Positions 41,501 through 51,494 of a DNA stretch of 64,000 nt are shown piece after piece (within the stretch, counting starts at the first letter, position 1; every line of letters starts with the position of its first letter). The DNA comes from Gavia stellata (lineage: Eukaryota > Chordata > Aves > Gaviiformes > Gaviidae). The notes beneath the pieces were generated by a model that was given only the letters and a program-made list of their open reading frames with translations, was not told the origin of the DNA and searched no databases. The stretch spans positions 5,217,255 to 5,281,254 of the forward strand of contig NC_082606.1 of assembly GCF_030936135.1 (NCBI RefSeq), in the 5' to 3' direction. The translations under genes were made by a program, and so were the position numbers.

Positions 41501-44500
41501 TTGCTAAGCACCAGCTCTAAAGAATTCATAAAAAAAGACATTGATTATGAGACTGAAAAGCTGATGGTAGCAGTTGAAAAACATGGTCTTGTTTGATAGT
41601 TGAGTTATAGCCCTTGCCAGCAGCCCTGCAGTACCCAACAGTATCATTCTTTATCTTCCCAGACTGTGAGGAGCAGCAGACTAAAAAACATTTGTGAGTG
41701 GAAAAATGTGGCTTTGACTAGAAACCAGTAGATGATCTGAGAAGCCTGTCAGTTGAGAACTTACGCCTGCAATGTTCTCAGAGGAAATGGTTTCTCTTCA
41801 TTTGCAGATCATGCTGAACAGGCAAGGGCAATAGGGTGTTTGAAGTGCACACACAAGGCCTACACTGCAGGTGTTAAGATAGCATTATGACAAAGCAGCT
41901 CTAACAGCTCTGGAGCGACTAAGAGCATTATTGGGGTTTTGAGGATAGTGTTAATGTTTTGAGTATAAGTAGTTATTATGCTATTCTAGTATATGAGTAT
42001 CTGGACAGTGGAGACACTTGCCTTATGACAGAGGCCATCAAATACTGCTGTCTGCTGTGTGCAGAAGCAAAGACTCATATTCAGACTGCGGTGATTTGCA
42101 CAGCTGTTTATAGTCTGCTCATTACAGATTGGACCCTTCAACCCATCCTATGAAAAGATCTTCAGGCACTTCCGGAATGTGAAATACAAGGGTGAGTAGC
42201 TATAAGCCTGCATTGGATTGAGAATGGCTAAGAGTACCAGATGTCACCCTGAGAGGGATTGAACTGGCTGAAATCCCAGGCAAACCCATCACAAACTGTG
42301 AAAGACTTAAAAATGGAGTGCATTTCTGTGAAGAGGGTATGGCTAGCATGCACCACGTGTTTCTGACTGGGCCTTATTTCTTCCACATGGTGTTTTGTGG
42401 TTAATATGGCCACAGTTTCTCTTACAGAATTCTGATTTGGTATCTAAGACAAGATTTGTACATAGGAAACCTAAAAGCTGTATTCCTTATTAAACTGGGA
42501 TCATCTCTGTTAAAATGTATTTTCCTTTTTCTAACAGTATGACTGAAAGCATCCTACTTACTGAAAAGCAAATTCACTTCACTGGTATACTACCTGTGTA
42601 GTAAAGACGCAGCATTTAACACGAATCCCCTATTTTAGATCAGATGGTCCAAGTCCCTGGTTTCAATATTCAAGAACTGCTTCCTGACAGACTGGATGAG
42701 TATTATCGCTATGAAGGATCCCTGACAACTCCCCCTTGCTACCCTAGCGTTCTCTGGACAGTTTTCCGACACCCCGTTAAAATTTCACAAGAGCAGGCAA
42801 GTTCAAATACAGCACGTGTTTTCCTGATTGCTGTCTGCTAAAGAACCGTAAATGCATATTCTCATTTCCTGGATTTCTCTTACATTCCTGTAAAACTGAA
42901 AGATGACCATTGCTAAAATCCTTGTAGTGGGAAGAACACCACAGAACTGACATAAATCAATATCCTATTCTGTTTGTCATTAGCATGTTTTCAGTTGACC
43001 AGAATAAATAAAAGACAGACAACTGCATAGCAATTGGTATAGTATCAGCTTAAAAAATCACAGTCAAGTAAGATTAATTTCTATTTTCACTATGTACTTA
43101 TATCCCTGCTTTGAGTCTTTCCATGAGTCACTTCCAGATCATTTTTGTTCAGGCTTCATGTCTGAACCCTATTCGCTAAGTATTTTAGTGCTACTTTGAT
43201 CCTGACTGACTTAGGTATGATAGGCTGGGTAAATGTTAAGCTTCTAAAAAGCATGTGATGTGTTATTTGTCAATCTTGAAGCTCCAGCCTTTTCTCCAAC
43301 TTATGTTTTTTGTGCTCACCTAATTAACTTTTTTTGCTCTTAGGTGGTCACTTACATAGACTATAAACTCCCAGTCACTATCTTCTGATTCACTTAATTA
43401 TAAACACAAGGGAAAAATGTTATTATAAAAATCTCTGATCAAATTACTGCATGCTCCTTGTTATGAAAGTCCATTTTTAACTTTGTCCACTCTGCCAGAT
43501 CATGTCTTTACCAAAGTAGAGAGTTCTTTCATAAAGCAGCTTTTAGTACTGCTTAGGAGTTAGACTGCGCTAGGGAGAACATGCTGCAAAGGGCCATCAT
43601 CTTTCCTCCCATCCAGTTTTCCTGGCGGATAATTACTAAGCAGGATTAATTTTATCAGGATGTAAATAAAATACAGGTATGGGTTTGGAGATGTCACACT
43701 GTTTACGCATTATTCTGTATTTGGGCACACAGGCCACGCAAGACTTGAGTATTACTTAATGTATCCTCTTCCCTTGGACTACCCCTTTCATTTCAAACAC
43801 ACGCTCTCAGTGATCATACACTGGCATTGCTTTTTCTGTATTCTGGGTGCTGAACAGGGTGCTTCCCTTTATAGTTACTGGCACTGGAAACAGCCATGTA
43901 CTGCACAGAGAGTGATGACCCAGAACCCCTGGAAATGGTTGATAACTTCCGAAACGTTCAAGAATTTCACGAAAGACTGGTCTTCATCTCCTTCCATGAA
44001 GGTAAGTTGTATGAACACTTCTATGCAAAGAAACAGTGCACAGTGATTTGTGTAAACTTGAAATACTGAAGTGGTAGTCCTGTTGCACTGTACCACTACA
44101 AAAATATAGCAATCTCATTTTCCCACAGTTCACTTTGTTCCCTTTTCTTCTCTTACTGCATTGTTGCATGGGCAACTGTACAAGCGTAAGGTATTCAGAG
44201 AGTATATAAGAAGCCTTTTTTCCACAATGAGTATCAGGTAAGGCCTGCAACCCTTCTGATCAAAGGCAAGGAGATAAAAGAAGGAAGACATGTTTGGCCT
44301 TGTCATGCTTAGTAGAAATATTTGCTGTCACTCCAAACACTAAACAGTTCTCTAGAGCTGAGCTGTTTCAGTCAGCGTAAGTGCTTGAGCTGGTCTTGTC
44401 TCACCAGTGACATTTGCCGATTCTCAGCAGTATCAGGATTGTTTTTATGCAGACCATACATTTAAAGGGAATCACAGCTTTGCCTTTCAGGGAGACTGTT

Positions 44501-47500
44501 TTTGGGAAATCACATAGAATCAGACGAGGTCCCTGAGGAATTCAAACTTGACAAATAAAAATAATTCATAACAGTGGATTGTATGATCCAGTGTTACAAA
44601 TGAAAAAAAATTGCCACTCAGCAGAAAGCTACTGACTAGAAAAACAACTATTTTAACTTGCGGCACAGAAGCAGGGGCAGTGATTCAAGAAGAGATGGGA
44701 TACTTCCCAATTTTGAGGTGCAGAGAAACAGCATAACATAGCCTTTTGTTTAACGTATGATTAAGGAGCTGAAGGTGTTATACCCAATGAGTAATGTCAC
44801 CACTATATGACTTTGTAGTTTTTACTGAGCATCTTGAAAGGTGCTCAGGTTCTCAAGGATCCTCCTGTCTGTACACACCTTCCAGTTTGTAAACAAAGGC
44901 CTAGAAAAGTGACTTTCCCCAAAAATAGCTGAGTAGTTTTCACCTCCCATCCTCATTCTGGAAGCTAGGAATAAATTCATTCCAGATACCTCAAAAAAAA
45001 GGCCCCCAAGCCTGTTGAGACTACAGTGCAAAGCACTGTAAGCATCCACACTAGCTCCTTCCAGTCAAGCAGCCGAAGCATTTTTCTGCTTTGCCGTTTC
45101 TCCATTTGCCTCCTTGCTTATTTGCTGCCAAAGGTATCTTATCGTCTTTCCCATTACTAGCAGCAGATAGCTAAATATTTAAGTCTAAACTAGTGTAGTT
45201 TCTTTATAGCTTTCATTTAAAGCTACCATTTCTGCTCTTGAATTACTGCTGAGAGAAGTTACTCTGATCAATTGTCTCTTTTCTCATTTTAATTTGTTTA
45301 TAGTTTGGAGCCCAGTTTCAAGGTCTGACTAAAACAAAATACTGAGTACCGTTGGCTACCAAAATTTTGCGTCACTCTGCATCAGCTCACGTGTTAACAA
45401 AAAAAAAAGATTTCTCCCTTTCTGAAAGATCATGAATACCTTTCTTCTATGCATGATGAAGAGTCTCTGCAATCTCTGCTCATGTGCAGTTCTCTGCAGA
45501 AAGCATAACCTTAATCTTACTGCTTCAGAGTCAAGAATAAGTAACAGAGCAACCTCCCTATCAATTTATCATCTACAAAAATGGATTTGTTTGTATTATG
45601 TTGGTTACAAGTGCAAACCTCATTTCTTGGCTGTAGTATGACTCTGCATTAGACAAAAGTTATTTCTGTGACTATATATAACTCATACAGGGCATACAGA
45701 AGTCACGCTTGGGATTTTGCTGGTTCTGTTCCTTGATTTCTCGTTGTATACTATATAAAAGGCATAGTCATAATATTCTATTCTATCTTCATGCCTCTTA
45801 TCAAGTCCCTATGCCACCACTTGCAGAGTATAATGTTATAGAACAATGCCTCAATTTAAACTCATTTTAAAATGAGAATTACACTAGTAGTTCTCTTGTT
45901 GCTAGATCCTAACCAAAATATATAAGGAAATTACAAGTTTACCAAATCATCAACAATCCTTAATAGCCCCATGATTAATATATAAACTGGTATTAGCTGC
46001 ACAAACAATATTTTGAGTAAACTAAAAGATGGCTAAACAGTGAAAAAGGGAAAGAACTACAGTATGTCAGCCCTTTTTCTGCTTTTGTGGATTGGCCAAC
46101 TAGAAATATCCCTCTCTCCCATGGCATTCTTACATGACCATGAAGAGGGTTAAAACTTTCTTCCCAAACCTCCAATCTCAAACACTGTCTGCCAACTAGA
46201 GAACTAGTTGGGTCCAGAATGGCTATTTTAGTAATCCCCTTCAAATCTCTGCTGAAGTCAGATTCTGTACAATGATTTTAAACAGCAGAATCAGGATTTG
46301 CAATACGGCTGCCAAGTTTCTGAGACTGTAAGATTTCCTCTGCAGGGTCTGTCTTAAATCCATGCACAAAAAATCTACTATAGCAATGCCACTGCAGAAA
46401 CACTTACTGAAGTAAAAGAAGTCCTGAGGTGAGCGGCTACCTTATGTTTAAGACCGGTTTGCTGTGGAATCCTAGAGATCCAACTTTTACTTTTTCTACC
46501 CTCTGAATTCATCAAGATTCAATACCCGGTGGACTTGGCAACGGTATGTTGCTGCTTGCTACCTGCATCTATGAGCCAGTGATTTTCTGAGCCAGACTGG
46601 TCAGTCAGAAATGAGAAATGCCGTTCTACATCTGTTTCTCAAGCTGACCTTTCAGCATCTGACTACCTTCTCTCTGTAAATCACACTCAATACTTAAAAG
46701 GTAGAGAATTACAATCCATGATCCCAGTAACTGAAAATCAGATACTATGCTTTTCATCCAGGAAATCTCTAAACACTTCACATAAATAGTGTAAGCATTA
46801 TTATTACCATCTATGGGGGAAAATTTGTCCCAGATGTGACTTTCTCAAAATTGTTGCTGTGAACCAGTGCCAAACCCAAGAATAACATTTGGCTCTCTCT
46901 CTGCTAAGCCACATTATTTGGCTCCCGTGCAAAGGTGACACCAGCTGTGAAAGTATTTTCAACATATCCTTAAAGTTGGCATGACTTACCAGAGTTCAAC
47001 TGTATGGGTTGTTGCCCATCCTGCTGTTCTCACCCAAGAACTGGTCGCTATGGCTACGAAAGCCATTGCTCAGTAACACTTTAATAGAAACTCCATTCAG
47101 TCGAAGTACATTTAATTACAAAAGCTCATTGACTCTGCCAGTGAACCATAGAAAAATGTTCTACCCATTTCAAAAAAGGTATTCATCATCCCTGTAATCT
47201 CACATTCCACCTACTAGGGTCACAAAGGCGCCCTCACAGGTGCAGCCCCTCACCTCACGGGGGGGGGGGGGGGGGGGGGGGGGCGGGGAAAGAAGGAAAA
47301 AAAAAAAAGGTTCCTGTCAAAGCACAATTAAAGTGCACCTGGTTGCTGGCTGCAAGTGCCCACCCTGATGCAGCCAGCTGTATCACAGGTAGGAACAGAG
47401 CACACTTATTAAGAAGGGAAGGAGAGGCCACACACAGAACCATGGCTTGGGCCAGGCAACCACAGAAATTTGTGAAAGAAATCCTGTTGTGCACACTCTA

Positions 47501-50193
47501 GGCCCCTACTAAAGCAGGTTTTCAGAGCAACTTTTCTGCCTTTTCAGTGTCAAGGCTGAGGGCTGCCATCTTCACCTGAGCACAGTGCCCACAAGATGGG
47601 CCCATTGAGCTGTGTTGTGTATCTAAAATGCAAATGACTGAAGTGTGCGGTCATCCACATTCGGATGTCGGTAATTAAAATCTAAATTCATGCTCACTAC
47701 TAACAAGTAGTTAGTACATTTCAATTTGTCTCTAATCTTAAAGAATTATTCAGCAAAACTCAAAGATGTTTATAACATATTTTGCCTGTCAGCAATCTAT
47801 TCCAATAAAATCAGCTTCACACACATGCAGCTGAAATTTATTATGATGTTCAAACCTTCCACTGCCCACAAGTTAAATGGGTACTGGTGTCTAGTTTTGA
47901 TTATAGCACCATGCTGAAATACTATCTAACTAAATTTTGCAAGAGGGTCTTCTCATCAAACAGAAATGCCCCCTACTCTTCCTTTTCAAACTACAAGCTC
48001 TTTTTCTACAATTATCTATTTGGTATTACATTTTGTTGTCCATTTGACACACCTTTACTATAACAAAATTCACCTTTTTTAAAATACAGTTTTTCTTCAG
48101 CTCCATGGATTGCAAGCTTCTTCTATTCAGTTGGTCTTAAAATTAATAAAGCATCTTATGGGTTAAATGGGATAAGGTTAAACTTCAGGTTTTACATTTC
48201 TGTTTTCTCAACAGCTGATTTAGTAAGAGAAAATATTTAGATGGAATACATGAAACCTGTCAGCTTCACTCTGAAAGGGTTCTGATGTTACTTAGAGAAA
48301 AACAGTAATTTGATAAAATATAAAAAAAATGTGTGAATTAATTATGAAAATGCAGTTAAGAAAAGAATGCTCACCTTCAGGATCTTTGGGAAGGCCAAAA
48401 TAAACAAAAATACTTTCATTGCTAATAATATGTATGAAGGTCATTATCAAAGACGGCATTATAACGATAATGTTTAACATCTCAATGCAAACACAAGATC
48501 ACTCAGTTCTTCATACTAATACCCCAAATTCATTCCTACCTTCTTAGATGCCTTTAAGCAATGTTCTCAAAAACAAAGCACATCACTCTTCAGCCGTCCA
48601 CATTCAACAGTGTTCTTCTTCCTTGAAAAAATGTGTCAAATGTAACATCCTTAGTTGCCTGGGTTCAGTTCTTCAGTTTTGCTTATGCTTTCTTATACAC
48701 TATAGCATTGAAATCCAAAGAGTTTGTGATCTGCTATGGCTGTGCCTGCATGTTGGCTTTGTGACTTTAGCGGGTGTCTAAATTCACAGCATTGTGAACT
48801 GTGGATCCATTTGTAGGATTAGGTAGGACCTTCCAGTATACACCTATGCTAAGTTATCCATTCCATAATTGCAAAGTGGTATGAGCAGGCTGTAGGAAAG
48901 CTGCAGATGGAGAAAGCAAATGTTACGACAGATTAGAGACTAACCTTCTCCTCGCAAGTAAATGAAACTAACTGTTTTGTATGCCTTCCCTCTTTTCCTA
49001 GGTTTTGTTGTTTCTGTTGTGATAGCCTGCATTCTGGGAGTCCTCATCATTCTTGCGGTAGCCTTCTGGCTACTGAAGAGGAAAAGGTAAGATGTCCAGC
49101 TGTCACATCACAGGAAAAGAAGTCAAACCAATTTTTATTTCTGACACAAAGAAGTGCTTGTGTGTCCGAAACCTTGCACGTTTTTTTAAGTGGTCATGTT
49201 CGATCTTTTATAAGATATGATCTCTTCCTACAAGCTTTGATTTGTTTTTATCACTGTAGACGTTATTTCTCCCGTATCATATACTCCAAAGTAATTCTAT
49301 TTTATTGCCAGCAAAATATGTTTATATGGCTAAAAGGTCTCTACTTGCTGCGACCTTTGTGCCACAGTGGCCACCATTCTGCCATTGTAGGAAGGGTTGT
49401 TTTTCTGTGAAAGGCAACCATGTAAGGTTGTTTTTCCACAAAATAATAATTACTGGAACAGTGCTCATGTAAACCCTTAAAAGATACAAGGACAGGAAAT
49501 AGGGAATTGTATGTGAGTACTGGGGAGAACACAAAACCACTTTCTACTCTAGGTACTGCCTGCTCCCTCAAGCAGTTACGAAATGAGACTCCCTTTCCAG
49601 ACTAAGCAGGACAAGCAGGCTTGGTGGATAACAGACTTACCCAGTTTTTCTGTTTCTCCATTGCCATTTGTTCTTTCTCTTGTTCTTTTTGCTAGCATTG
49701 CTGCTCCTAATTGCTTTTAGAATCCTTTCATTTTCCCCTAGAACAGTAAGTGAAACAAGAGGGGAATGGAGTTTTAGAAAAAAACTCTCCCAAAGGTCTC
49801 ATCATTTAAGGGGAAGAAACCTATACTGACAAGAGATCATTTAGCTAGACTGTTTGCCACCAAAGCCAAATTCTGGAAAAAAGACTAAGACTACAAACTC
49901 TCCTACGGCCTGATCCCTTTGCAATCAGCATTGACTCTGCCACACAGAATGCGTTCTCTTGAAATATTTGTAACAATAAGCTACTGTGACACTTGCACTG
50001 GTACAGAGAAAAATAATCTCATGCACGTATAATGGACCATTTTAAGTAACCGATGGTGCTCTTCCTTCATCAGAATTACAATTATTTAATATATTTGTTT
50101 TATTTTAGCTGCAAAAAGGGAGGCGAAGACAACAGAGGAGTCATCTACAAACCAGGCACATACAAGGAGGAAGCTGACATCTCCAAACTTTGA
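26469..50193 (+). CDS. CA12: CA12, carbonic anhydrase XII (complete gene, ten coding exons)
   Basis: This gene encodes a plasma-membrane zinc enzyme that hydrates CO2 to bicarbonate and a proton outside the cell. I joined exons 26469-26559, 29799-29819, 37042-37221, 39342-39484, 40385-40480, 42128-42191, 42639-42796, 43875-44001, 49002-49086 and 50109-50193. All phases match, giving 1,050 nt and 349 residues (human CA12 has 354). Features are a signal peptide (about 1-25), the catalytic domain (about 34-293), a transmembrane helix (295-318) and a basic tail. Zinc ligands are His121, His123 and His147; His96 is the proton shuttle; Glu134 and Thr228 form the catalytic network. Cys52 and Cys232 should form the family disulfide. 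N-glycosylation sequons lie at Asn30 and Asn128. Compared with human CA12 the juxtamembrane segment is shorter, near the place where the human short isoform omits 11 residues. The protein ends in Ser-Lys-Leu. Confidence 0.96.
26560..29798 (+). other. CA12: CA12 intron 1
   Basis: Phase-1 intron of 3.2 kb. It contains a 30-base direct repeat at 27036-27095 and a 17-base duplication near 27385-27432. A TGCA/CA microsatellite lies at about 28898-28927, and an A-run near 29101-29110. No other exon was recognised. Confidence 0.8.
27036..27095. repeat. 30-base tandem duplication
   Basis: Two 30-base copies starting ttcat and sharing the attcaagct and attataatc blocks lie side by side in CA12 intron 1. 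Confidence 0.8.
29799..29819 (+). CDS. CA12: CA12 exon 2: 21-base micro-exon
   Basis: A tiny phase 1-1 exon encodes Ser-Lys-Trp-Ser-Tyr-Ile between split glycines. It matches SKWTYFG of human CA12. The acceptor is ttaaacag and the donor is a perfect GTAAGT. Many automated predictions would miss it. Confidence 0.9.
30571..30652. repeat. 41-base tandem duplication
   Basis: Two adjacent 41-base units, each starting gctgtgctccagttt, differ at only a few positions. This is a simple local duplication inside CA12 intron 2. Confidence 0.9.
33436..34031 (+). mobile_element. solo LTR of an avian endogenous retrovirus (ERVL-like)
   Basis: The element is 596 bases with TG...CA ends (TGTGCTGG at the left, CAAGACA at the right). 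It is flanked by perfect 5-base target duplications CTGGG (33431-33435 and 34032-34036). It carries a TATATAAA promoter at 33703-33710 and a T-rich simple-repeat interior (about 33808-33890). Both ends and the body match a bird LTR type I recognise from memory. A 5-base duplication fits the ERVL class. No internal retroviral genes are present, so this is a recombined solo LTR. The open frames across it are chance. It is in the same orientation as CA12 and could in principle donate a promoter or polyadenylation site within intron 2. Confidence 0.88.
35665..36130 (+). mobile_element. old CR1-family LINE, 3' end
   Basis: About 465 bases match by eye the 3' part of the ancient amniote CR1 (L3-like) type. 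The shared blocks include gactcaaggaactcaatct, aagctagacaaa, gagtaattatccattgg, ggcctgtgttatacag and cttcctgccttag. They occur in the right order and orientation. The copy is 5'-truncated and diverged, as expected for an old insertion inherited from early amniotes. No reverse transcriptase remains. Boundaries are approximate. Confidence 0.8.
37042..37221 (+). CDS. CA12: CA12 exon 3: N-terminal catalytic domain
   Basis: 180 bases, phase 1-1, reading [16 protein letters not shown], then QSPID, then LTNNGHS. It contains the first disulfide cysteine (residue 52) and the proton-shuttle histidine (residue 96, equivalent to His64 of CA II). The acceptor is ttgcacag and the donor GTAAGG. Confidence 0.96.
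37222..39341 (+). other. CA12: CA12 intron 3
   Basis: Phase-1 intron of 2.1 kb with short A-runs (about 37638-37648 and 39104-39115). No exon or transposon was recognised. Confidence 0.8.
39342..39484 (+). CDS. CA12: CA12 exon 4: first two zinc ligands
   Basis: 143 bases, phase 1-0. It encodes SQLHLHWGN with zinc ligands His121 and His123, then [14 protein letters not shown] with Glu134 (Glu106 of CA II). It also carries the Asn128-Lys-Ser glycosylation sequon. The acceptor is cttacag and the donor GTAAGA. Confidence 0.96.
39485..40384 (+). other. CA12: CA12 intron 4
   Basis: Phase-0 intron of 0.9 kb with consensus ends. Open frame continues from exon 4 for some distance by chance. Nothing else was seen. 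Confidence 0.8.
40385..40480 (+). CDS. CA12: CA12 exon 5: third zinc ligand
   Basis: 96 bases, phase 0-0, beginning [13 protein letters not shown], where the first His (residue 147) is the third zinc ligand, and ending [10 protein letters not shown]. The acceptor is tttgtag and the donor GTAGGA. Confidence 0.96.
40481..42127 (+). other. CA12: CA12 intron 5
   Basis: Phase-0 intron of 1.6 kb with no recognised internal features. Confidence 0.8.
42128..42191 (+). CDS. CA12: CA12 exon 6
   Basis: 64 bases, phase 0-1, encoding [12 protein letters not shown] and then RNVKYK, which is colinear with human CA12. The acceptor is attacag and the donor GTGAGT. Confidence 0.95.
42192..42638 (+). other. 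CA12: CA12 intron 6
   Basis: Phase-1 intron of 0.45 kb between GTGAGT and attttag. No internal feature was recognised. Confidence 0.8.
42639..42796 (+). CDS. CA12: CA12 exon 7: active-site Thr loop, ends at a GC donor
   Basis: 158 bases, phase 1-0, reading [13 protein letters not shown] and then [17 protein letters not shown]. Thr228 and Thr229 match Thr199/200 of CA II, and Cys232 is the second disulfide cysteine. The exon end is fixed by homology after Ser-Gln-Glu-Gln. The intron there begins GCAAGT instead of GT; no GT nearby gives the right frame. Confidence 0.95.
42797..43874 (+). other. CA12: CA12 intron 7, GC-AG type
   Basis: The intron begins GCAAGT and ends TAG, with CAG as the last exon codon. 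Apart from the T-to-C change at position 2, the donor matches the U1 consensus fully (CAG/GCAAGT), the usual pattern for functional GC-AG introns. Retention of this intron would add 14 codons and then stop. Confidence 0.9.
43875..44001 (+). CDS. CA12: CA12 exon 8: end of catalytic domain
   Basis: 127 bases, phase 0-1, beginning [18 protein letters not shown] and ending FISFHE. It is colinear with human CA12. The acceptor is ctttatag and the donor GTAAGT. It is spliced to the GC-donor exon before it. Confidence 0.95.
44002..49001 (+). other. CA12: CA12 intron 8
   Basis: Phase-1 intron of 5.0 kb containing a 25-base G homopolymer followed by A-rich sequence (47259-47308). Human CA12 has an optional 11-residue segment in this part of the protein. 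I found no clear phase 1-1 micro-exon for it here, but one that short could be missed. Confidence 0.75.
47259..47308. repeat. poly-G (25) and A-rich simple repeat
   Basis: Twenty-five consecutive G, one C, four G, and then A-rich sequence with a 12-base A run. On RNA or the plus strand this is a strong potential quadruplex. It is also the kind of run that assemblers and sequencers misjudge in length. Confidence 0.9.
49002..49086 (+). CDS. CA12: CA12 exon 9: transmembrane helix
   Basis: 85 bases, phase 1-2, encoding a 24-residue hydrophobic stretch (FVVSVV...FWLL) followed by Lys-Arg-Lys, a standard stop-transfer signal. The acceptor is ttcctag and the donor GTAAGA. Only one glycine lies in the centre of the helix, so the glycine-spaced dimer motif of human CA12 is not obvious here. 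Confidence 0.9.
49087..50108 (+). other. CA12: CA12 intron 9
   Basis: Phase-2 intron of 1.0 kb between GTAAGA and attttag. Nothing else was recognised. Confidence 0.8.
50109..50193 (+). CDS. CA12: CA12 exon 10: cytoplasmic tail and stop
   Basis: The exon encodes the tail [17 protein letters not shown], strongly matching human KKGDNKGVIYKPAT, and ends ADISKL before TGA at 50191-50193. The acceptor is attttag. The last residues differ from the human ending. Confidence 0.95.
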
Positions 50194-51490
50194 TGCCCTG
50201 CTCTGTCCCAAAAGCCTCTTTTCATTCATAGCACTGATTCATTTTGCGTTGGTGGAACACATCTCTTTCTCTTGGCTAGTGATAAGCCTCAAGAGTGTTC
50301 TAAAAACCTACCAGCCAGAAGTTTTCTGTAGCCCTTGCTCTCTTGTTTTCCAGGGAGATATGATCAGTGAATACTCCTGAGCTAAATTCCTCACCACATT
50401 CTTTTCGTGTTTGCTGCTTACTGAGTCTGGGCCTTTTAATTGATTTTACAGTTACTACGGAACTCCAATTTTATGATTTGTCTAGCACAGATTTTCCCAC
50501 AGGTATTCAAATCTGAAGACACTCATCAAGCTACAAGCACTCTTCCCTGCTACATCAAGGTATTGGTTTTAGCATCATGAATATAAACAAGACAAAGGGC
50601 AACGTGTATTTGAGATCAGAATTTGAACTAGGTTGTTCAGCAGATACAGTTTTTAAAATCACGGCACGTGATGCTAGTACATTCACCAGTGGCTTTGTAA
50701 CAGAAATATTAGAGGAAAAAACAAGCGTAAATGCCATGAGCACCACATGGATTGTTAACGGGGTTCAAGCCCAGGAACTCAGTGCTTAAAAACCTACTGA
50801 TAGAGGAACAGCTCACTTTCCAGTTATTACACAGCCTCACAAATCTGTTATGGAGGTCAGCCCCTGTCTGTCATTGGAATTAGAGAAGCATCTTGTCTTA
50901 TTATCCTGCTCTTATTTATAGTGTGCGTATGAATGATGTGGAGATAATGCAGTTGCTGCTGCTTTTAAGCAGACTTGCCATTTAATCATGAAATCTTGAT
51001 TGATTTTAAAGTATATATTACAACTGCAATTATACAGTAGATGGTTTCGCTGAATTAGTTATCTGAATTCAGTAATGTAATTATTAGAAAGTAATCAAAA
51101 TTATCTTTTCAAATCTCATAAGCTAGATACTCCTGAGTCGTCTTATGCATTTTTGAAAGTGAGAAGCATAAACCTAACTCTGTTTCCACTGAAGACAATC
51201 TGAAATGTCATTGACTTCAGGAAGAATAGGGTTTAGCCAGCCTGGCCCCAGATGTATACAGAATTCCTCTTGAATTTGACATCTAAAGTGAGGGTCTGAA
51301 ATGCTTGTACTTCAGTATACAGGCAGGAAGGGACTGAGCACAGGCTTATACCTAAAATAACTTCAAGTCTGAATGCTGCTAAACACTACTGGGAAAATTC
51401 CAATCTGAACTTTACACTTAGATCCATTTTACATTCAGTAGCACCACCACCACATTTGTGATTTTAAATAAAGAAATTGTTATTGTATGA
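50194..51490 (+). terminator. CA12: CA12 3' UTR and polyadenylation signal
   Basis: A 1.3-kb AT-rich 3' UTR follows the stop. AATAAA at 51467-51472 is the first canonical signal, placing cleavage near 51,490. A second AATAAA occurs near 51822-51827 and could give a longer form. Neither is proven. Confidence 0.6.
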
Positions 51491-51494
51491 GTTT

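Noticed and set aside
42644-42841. Single-frame ORF reading through the end of CA12 exon 7
   Set aside because: The last 14 codons are intronic. Homology places the exon end at 42796, at the GC donor.
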